Positions 57,861-64,000 of a stretch of 64,000 nucleotides of DNA are shown one piece after another; within the stretch, counting starts at the first letter, position 1; every line of letters begins with the position of its first letter. Origin of the DNA: Phytophthora hibernalis (taxonomy: Eukaryota; Oomycota; Peronosporomycetes; Peronosporales; Peronosporaceae); the NCBI GenBank assembly GCA_012656075.1, contig JAAKBF010000007.1:1-64000 (forward strand), read 5' to 3'. The translations under genes were made by a program, and so were the position numbers. The notes below the pieces were generated by a model. The model was not told the origin of the DNA. It did not search any database and saw only the letters and a program-made list of their open reading frames with translations.

Positions 57861-60625
57861 CTATTTGGCTAGGCCGTCTCGTGTTTGGCAGGCATAGCCC
57901 GTGTATCCTTGGAAGCAGGTGCAAATGCCCACTTTGTAGTTGCACACGCCACGGTTGGAGCATTCGACAAGGCACTTATTCCCTGCAGCGCCAACGGCGG
58001 TGCCGCCGGGGACAGTTTTCCCTGGCAGTTGGTTTCGTCTACAGTCGTGTCGGGGTCGTTTCCGATGGGGCAGTGTCCTGTTCAAGTCGACATCAAGTTG
58101 AAGTCAAGTTGAAGTCAGATGAGCGCAGGTCTTTGAGCAAGCGTACGTTTCGAGCAGTCTGCACCGAAGTACTCCGTCGCTTGCAGCTCACCGCTCGCCG
58201 TGCCAACAGCCCAGCCAGAGTCACAGACGCAACCAAAAATCCTGTCGGCGTCCCATGTTGCGGAGAACTGCAAGGCGACAAACAAAATGGTCAAGGCCTA
58301 GCTGCCTATTCCAGCAAGCAAGTTTTGCTTTGTTAACGCACGTACCGGTTGGTCTCCATACGTTGTTGCCGCGGAAATGGGCAGTGCGTTTTTGGCGGCG
58401 GCCATTTCGCGCATGCTCATGCAAGTGCCTCGGTCTGAGCAATCGTTTGAGCAGCCCACTAGATCCACAAAACAACAGCGAAATTGGCGGTAAACAAAAC
58501 CAACATGACCAATTCTTGGAGCTGCAAAACCCCGTACTCCTCTCGCATGCAGAGCCTTCAAACCCAGGAAAACACGTGCAGATCCCAACGTTTCGGTCAC
58601 AGATTCCCATGCCTGAGCATTCTACTAGGATGTCATGGGCTTTGACAGTGTTCGTGGGAATGGAGCTCCACGCGTAGTCTGATGGGCATACACCTGCACA
58701 CATGGACGTAAAAATTATCGACCTCTGGACAGCGTGAATGAACCACAGAAACTTACGCGGAGATACTTACGCGTTGAGCAGTCTGGGGACTTGTAGTCTG
58801 CAACGTCTGTCGGCGCACCCCATCCAATGTGACAAATGCACACTTTTGACAGCAGCGTGCAGGTACCATGGCCGCTGCAGTCATTCACGTACGTGCAACC
58901 TTCACCACCAATGGTGCTGCTCTCTTCGATCGTATTGCCGCCTGCATCTCGAGTGCGCACGACAAAGTTTCCAACGGCCGAGTTCGGGGGTGGTTATCTG
59001 GTCGACTGTAAATGAGAGACCGGTGCTGGGCAGAATCTTCGTGCCGGCAATTTTCAGTTTCACTGAGCTCGATGTCACAGTAAGCACTGAGCTAGCAATC
59101 GGAATTCCAACCAACAAGCCTCCAACGAGCGTGGCAGCTCCAACATTATAGCCACCAGGAAGCACAGCTTCAATGTAGCCGCCAAGAGGGATTGTCGCGA
59201 CCGTATCCACCGTCACTGTCGCTACTGTGAGTGTGTCGGGCGACTTGAGTAATGGACGCACGCGGCCGTAAGTCAGCGGCTTCTTGACAATTGGCGTACC
59301 AGATATTGTCGTTAGCTGCTCGAACAAATTGCCAGCACTGTCGGTGATTCTCACAGTGTACGTCTCCCACGTCGATGTGCAGTAGTCCACGATGAATTGG
59401 TCGCACGAAGTTCCGGGACTAGTAATGCCCTCCACAGTAAATCCGCGACCAGTTCCGGGGACCACAGCGGTGCTACCTATTACCATACGTACCTTGGTTG
59501 CGCTCAACAACCCGACCACCGTGTTTAGTGTGGGTATGTTCATGGTATGGCTGAAAGTTACGGCACTAATGTCGAACCGGGTCGGGAATGTTACATCAAC
59601 TCGACTACCAGACGGCAAGTATGCCGAGTTGGCAAACACCACGGTGAAGTCCGTGACGATACCGGCCCAGTAAGATGCGGGCGTCACTGTAACTGATGGA
59701 AGCGTTGAGCTCGTGTAGGTGAGTCCTGTCACCGCTTGGTTTTCCTGAAAGATGGCCCCGGTAGGGTGCCGTGTGTGAACTCAAAAACTCCCGAAGTCTG
59801 AGCCGCCGGATTGATGATATTCCCATACGTGATCGACAGGCTCGTCCCAGCAGCAACGTCTTGGTCAGCAATCACAAGGCGAATATATGGCGAGGCTACT
59901 TGCACTACCGTCGAGGCTGCTGCAATATTTCCCAGGTTGGACAGTGTCGCGCCCGTGAAGACGATTGTGCTAGCACTGAGAAACGGGAACTGCAGTGCAA
60001 TCACGCTCCCAATTCGTAACGTGATGCTCGTCGTGAAGGACACAGTGTACGTCGTCGTTGTACCAGCTACCAGTGATGCAGCTGTCACCACCGGGCTGGA
60101 GATCGTTCCTAAAGTGATCGTCGATCCCGGTACGGTAGTCGACTCGAGGGTCGAACCGCCTGCACTCTTCGTACGTATCGAGTACGCGGGGGTTGTTCCT
60201 GCGCCTGTGGTGCCTGTAGTCAAGTTGGTTGCATCCTATTAGTCTCCGCAGCTCAGAATTCCCTTGTGTCATTCTCTACCTGGATTCGAGATACCGTCAA
60301 GAGTGAAGGCGATTGCTCCAGGGATAGCGTCCGTTCCGACCACCGTGATCGTCACTTGTGCACTGGCAGGTGTCGCTGCCATTGTACTACTCAAGTCCAG
60401 TCCCGAGCTGATGGTGAGCGTCGTGCAGGCCACGTAGAAAGTGGAGGGGAACGTGACCACGATCGTTCCGCCGACCGGTACGGTGGTGCCCGTCGCGAAG
60501 GCCACGTCCGCATTACCCGTGACGCCAGCAACGAGAGACGCAGGTGTGATGGTCGCAGACGAGATGGCTGCATCTCCTCGCTCTGTCCATGCCACCCACA
60601 GCAATAGCAGGAGCAGCCAGCGCAT
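57861..60625 (-). CDS. Secreted EGF-like repeat protein
   Basis: Start at MRWLLLLLLWVAWTERGDA, a clear signal peptide; an in-frame Met at 60,652 is weaker. Then three or four Thr/Val-rich beta-sandwich repeats (about 100 residues each: ITPASLVAGVTGNADVAF, TAASLVAGTTTTYTVSF, VTPASYWAGIVTDFTVVF, each ending near ISNPG/INPA/ITSPG). Then Cys-rich EGF-like modules: VNDCSGHGTCTLLSKVCICH, VECSGMGICDRNVGICTCF, NDCSDRGTCMSM, VCDSGWAVG, VECSNRGVCNYKVGICTCF. Introns near 60,285-60,240, 58,770-58,690, 58,540-58,470, 58,335-58,265 and 58,150-58,085. One-base losses in runs near 59,755, 58,985 and 58,015 interrupt the frame. The first splice junction does not close in my reading. Cell-surface or secreted, possibly adhesive. 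No membrane anchor at the C-terminus. Confidence 0.82.
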
Positions 60626-60738
60626 CGCATCCACCCTTTCAAGATCCGCCAACCTACACTAAATTTGGATTACGCAATCTCTAGTTTCGTTCTTACAACC
60701 CTACCTAGAGTAGCCGCTTGTCATAATCGAGTGAAAGT

Positions 60739-61230
60739 ATGTGGCGCCGAGCTATTGGGCGTTGCGCGCCTGCCCTCCGACCGCGCGCGGTGTCCGCGTC
60801 GCTCTCTTGTCGCACTCTGCACAGGACACAAGCGTCCGAATCACCGCTACTACGCGCTGTCAACGCCACATTCCCAAGCCACAGCCGCTGCATAACCACT
60901 CAGAGCGGCGACGACATTGACGCCACTGGCGCACCAGGCGTCGAGAGCTCCGGCGACAAGTTCGTGATGGTCTACACGTGCAGCGTATGCGAGACGCGAT
61001 CGGCCAAGACCATCAGCAAGCACGCGTACTACAAAGGCGTGGTGCTGGTGCGTTGCCCCGGCTGCGAGAACCTGCATCTCGTGGCCGACCGCTTGGGCTG
61101 GTTCGAAGACGACGGCACGGACGTGGAGACGTTGCTGCAGCAGAAGGGTGAGAAGGTGCGCTTCGTTACGGCCGAGGACGTGCTGGAGCTCACGGAGAAG
61201 GACATTCTGGGCAACAAGAGCGACGAATAG
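60739..61230 (+). CDS. DNLZ: DNL-type zinc finger protein (mitochondrial Hsp70 escort, HEP1/Zim17)
   Basis: Keeps mitochondrial Hsp70 soluble during protein import and Fe-S assembly. 163 residues, no intron. The N-terminal 60 residues start MWRRAIGRCAPALRPRAVSA and are Arg/Ser-rich without acids, a mitochondrial presequence. The zinc ribbon has CSVCETRSAKTISKHAYYKG and VRCPGCENLHLVADRLGWF, i.e. two CxxC pairs and the DNL-family AD/GWF ending. The acidic C-terminal tail is typical. Divergent from the EGF gene with only 113 bp between starts. Confidence 0.95.
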   Translation: MWRRAIGRCAPALRPRAVSASLSCRTLHRTQASESPLLRAVNATFPSHSRCITTQSGDDIDATGAPGVESSGDKFVMVYTCSVCETRSAKTISKHAYYKGVVLVRCPGCENLHLVADRLGWFEDDGTDVETLLQQKGEKVRFVTAEDVLELTEKDILGNKSDE

Positions 61231-61381
61231 ACACGGCAACGACAATAGTTCTTTTGCGAAACAGAGGATTTTGGTGTCTTCTTACCTCTAGTACAGTGCA
61301 GCTCCCAACGTGTACCACCTACATGTACCTGCGTGCGTGGTGTGAGTCGCTCCACGCACGATTGGGATCGCATTTATTTTG

Positions 61382-63161
61382 TTACTCCTCAGTGAGATGC
61401 TGGAGCCACACCCGCCGACCTAAGCCGCGGAACATGACCTGCTCGTGCGTGTTCACCTGCACGGAAGGGTTCGCAGACGCGAGCTTGGTCGTTTTCATGA
61501 GACGTCGAGTCGATCGTGCTGGTTTCTATGTGGTGCTTGCGCTTTTTGCTCTGGTTCTGGTGCCGCACCATGTGCTCCGACAAGCTCTCTTCCTTTCCGT
61601 ACACGCGTGCGCACACGGGGCACTTAAACCACGTCTTACCGTTCTTCATCTCGATGATGGGCTGGAGTTCATCCGGCATCACCATGGGCGCCAAATCCGT
61701 TCCGGTAGACTTTTTCTCGTTATCGTCATCAGGCTTGCCAGCACACTTGTGGAACTGCATACCGCGACGGGCGTTAAATTTCATATCACACAGCGAGCAC
61801 GTAAACGGGTGCAGCTTCTTCTCGTCCACGGCCTTGTTTGGTAACAGTGCCAGGTTAGCGATGCCAGCCTGCTTGTTCTGGCCGATGCGGATACTATTCT
61901 GAGCCGAGTACATCTCCTTGCCTGTCTCCATGTAGGCTGCGATCACACAGCCTGCAACCATGGCATCGAATTGATGCACGTGCTCACGGACGTCACGAAA
62001 CTCAGCGAACATTTTTTTGCGCGACTTCCCACGATTTCGTGGAGGTCCAAGTTGCTCATCGTGTGGTCAATCAGACGACACGCTTTTGTTTCATCTGCGA
62101 ACGACGCCAATCACATGAGTAGGCTTTGAACGTAACATTTGTCGACCACTAAGCGGGTCGGTCGTACCTGGTCCTTGTAACCAATACGCGTTCTTCGTTC
62201 GTCCTTGCCCATTTGACTCAAGTTCATCTCCACGAACTCTGCCGCACGCCGTAAGTTCCCAGCCATCTCTCCGTCCTAGACCACATTAATCCACAGCCAT
62301 GAATACCTGTGCTTTTCACTTCCACAGTGCACACCATTTCTCTCAATTACCTGCGAGATCAGCGTCCGCAGGTTGTGCCCCGTCGAGAAAAGTTTGTTAG
62401 GCGCCGGTCCGTGGTGCGACTTGTCCTCTTCACCTTCAAACTTACGGTACGCGCTTCCTTCGTGCACGATGTGGTCTTGCACCACGGTACCGCACCCATT
62501 GCCATCCACACCGTTACAAATCGTATCTCCCCGAGCGTAGTCTGTGATAAAGTTGTTCTGCTCGGTGTTGCCGCAAGTCTCGCATCGGAATCGCGGCGCT
62601 GTCGGCAAAGAAAATCCAAATACAGGGTCGTTACTCCACTGCTCAGCCTCAGTTCTTGCAGCATCAATTAGCCGTCGTATGTACCTGTTTTTTGCTCTGC
62701 ATCGAGCTCCGAGAACTCGTCGGCGTCCGACTTGCCGGCCTGCTTCATTTTTCTGATCAGCAGCATCACGTCGTTCACCTTAAGCTCCGGCACAAGCAGG
62801 TTCACGATGCGCTCTTCCATGGGTAGCACCGGTTCATCTGCTTGTCTGGCAGCTTTAACAGCCGCAGCACGCGCGGCCGCCTCTCTTTGGCCGCTTTCTT
62901 GGCCGCCTCCGCCTTCTTCCTCTTGTCCACCTGCTCCACAGCATCATAAAACGTCGTTAAAACGCCAATTTTTACTTAAATTTCCTGCAATTTCACGCTT
63001 CAGACCATGGCAAGAGGCTCATCATCCAATGGGGCGCGACTGCCGGTCGCAGCGGCCGCGTTGGACGCCGCTTCGGCCGCTCCAAAGCCGGCGAACACGT
63101 CCTCGGCCGCGCCGTTGTTCAGGGCCGCGAAGAAGTCGTCGGCGCCAGCGTCGAGGTCCAT
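61382..63161 (-). CDS. TFIIB-like zinc-ribbon protein with C-terminal C2H2 fingers
   Basis: Five exons: 63,161-63,006, 62,930-62,685, 62,598-62,351, 62,275-62,168 and 62,094-61,382; 490 residues after allowing for run-length changes. Order: acidic Ala-rich start (MDLDAGADDFFAALNNGAAE), Lys/Ala coiled coil, VNLLVPELKVNDVMLLIRKM. Next a TFIIB-type zinc ribbon (FRCETCGNTEQNN...TICNGVDGNGCGTVV) with EGSAYRKFEGEED, as follows the ribbon in TFIIB. Next a cyclin-like helical part (HTMSNLDLHEIVGSRAKKMF, VHQFDAMVAGCVIAAYME). Last, FTCSLCDMKFNARRGMQFHKC and classical FKCPVCARVYGKEESLSEHM. One-base changes at C run 62,880, T4 62,084, T7 62,022 and T4 61,492 (the last an insertion) must be allowed. Predicted nuclear; may act in transcription initiation. 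Confidence 0.75.
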
Positions 63162-63264
63162 GATGGAGGTAGAGTGGTAGGTCGATGAGGTAGAGTGGGG
63201 TCCTGTGCGTGTGAGGGGCCAGAGGCTGTAGGTAGGGCGGGAGGGCGACACACTCGTTCCCCAC

Positions 63265-63735
63265 TTAACAAATACAAAGCCAATTGGCGAGTGAATAGAA
63301 GAGGTCTGACTGGTAGGAGTACTGTAAATTATCAGGTTAAGTGCGATTCTAATTTTAGCGATAACGAGTTTGAGAGGCGATCTGTAGCCATGTGGTTCAT
63401 CGTAAGCGTCTCAGCCAGATCAGCCTGTCACTACTGGTTGAACTCGTCCAATGCAATGGTACTGTAGCCATAGATCATCACAACATGTGATTGGGGGTGT
63501 TGGAAGTGTGATCACCAGAAGAAAAACGTCGATAAGCCACCACGTCAACGCGCCATAGAGAGTGCGAGTGCAAGAATATCTGCACGGTGTATCTTCTCAC
63601 GGAGCTGTGGACCGTTGCCGCGGAAACATACTTCTGAAGTATCACACATTCATATCGCTGGCTAAAGAGTTGGAACTTGACGACGATGCTGGTATGAATG
63701 TCCATTTGTATCTCTATCGTCGTCCAAATCCAAAT
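63265..63735. other. Spacer or 3' part of edge gene, unresolved
   Basis: Plus and minus frames of about 75 codons compete (plus: ELELDDDAGMNVHLYLYRR; minus: VVKFQLFSQRYECVILQKY). Neither has a known domain. If the edge gene is real, its last exon could lie here on the minus strand. Confidence 0.3.
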
Positions 63736-63783
63736 TCACCAATCATCACTTTCAATCTGCGGCAACAGGAATCGTACACTCAC

Positions 63784-64000
63784 TAATAACGAGGAATCAC
63801 CAGCCTTTGCTGCGTTAGCCTTGCATCTGCCTGTCATCTGTTCGATTGCGCGCGCAACATCCTGCGGTTTGAAGTCGACACGCATGCGCAACAGCGTCAC
63901 AATCGTCTCGAGAGATAGTTCCTTTCGCACACTGGCAAATAATCCAGCACGTGCGAAGACTGCATGAGGTTCAAAATGAACACGACCTGGAAAAGACGCG
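63784..64000 (-). CDS. Partial unknown gene at right edge
   Basis: Minus-strand frame open from the right edge: FEPHAVFARAGLFASVRKEL, SLETIVTLLRMRVDFKPQDV, ARAIEQMTGRCKANAAKAG, then a GTGAGT donor at 63,783. An exon could begin after the TTTTCCAG near 63,988. Helical, no family recognised. The 5' part is outside the window. Confidence 0.4.

Overview
The window looks like nuclear DNA of an oomycete, most likely a Phytophthora-like member of the Peronosporales. The reasons are compact genes with 60-110 nt introns that often carry TACTAAC/CACTAAC branch points, a mix of decayed hAT and PIF/Harbinger transposons, and stramenopile-style gene content (bacterial-type NAGS, an EndoU ribonuclease, expanded HECT ligases). 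The species is inferred, not shown.

Layout. (1) 1-18,425: a satellite array of 132-134 bp units, open at the left edge. It is fairly homogeneous on the left and increasingly diverged, with higher-order repeats, toward its right end. (2) 18,430-33,500: a transposon graveyard with two broken hAT transposases, one broken PIF/Harbinger transposase, a broken SANT/Myb-like gene, a 1.49 kb element with 27 bp terminal inverted repeats around an unrecognised ORF, and long stretches with no gene. (3) 33,638-64,000: a gene-dense housekeeping region.

The gene-dense part holds a diflavin reductase (NDOR1/TAH18), a FANCF-like protein, and a tandem cluster of four HECT ubiquitin-ligase genes (37,996-49,285, all minus). 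Their shared architecture is an N-terminal membrane anchor, a RanBP2-type zinc finger, a WW-like segment and a C-terminal HECT domain. Small ankyrin genes sit between them. A 1.64 kb block (3' end of the FANCF-like gene, ankyrin gene, HECT 3' end) is present twice, nearly identical, inside otherwise diverged paralogues. Then follow ACTR10 (dynactin Arp), an unrecognised protein with an internally duplicated domain, an EndoU endoribonuclease, mitochondrial N-acetylglutamate synthase, a secreted EGF-repeat protein, the mitochondrial Hsp70 escort protein HEP1/DNLZ, and a TFIIB-like protein with C2H2 fingers.

Two things stand out. The membrane-anchored zinc-finger HECT family is the best candidate for an undescribed system: a locally expanding set of ligases that may ubiquitinate targets at a membrane. 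Second, many otherwise conserved genes are interrupted by single-base length changes, mostly losses, and mostly in or next to short homopolymer runs. This looks more like uncorrected long-read consensus error than gene death, so most of those genes are annotated here as probably functional.
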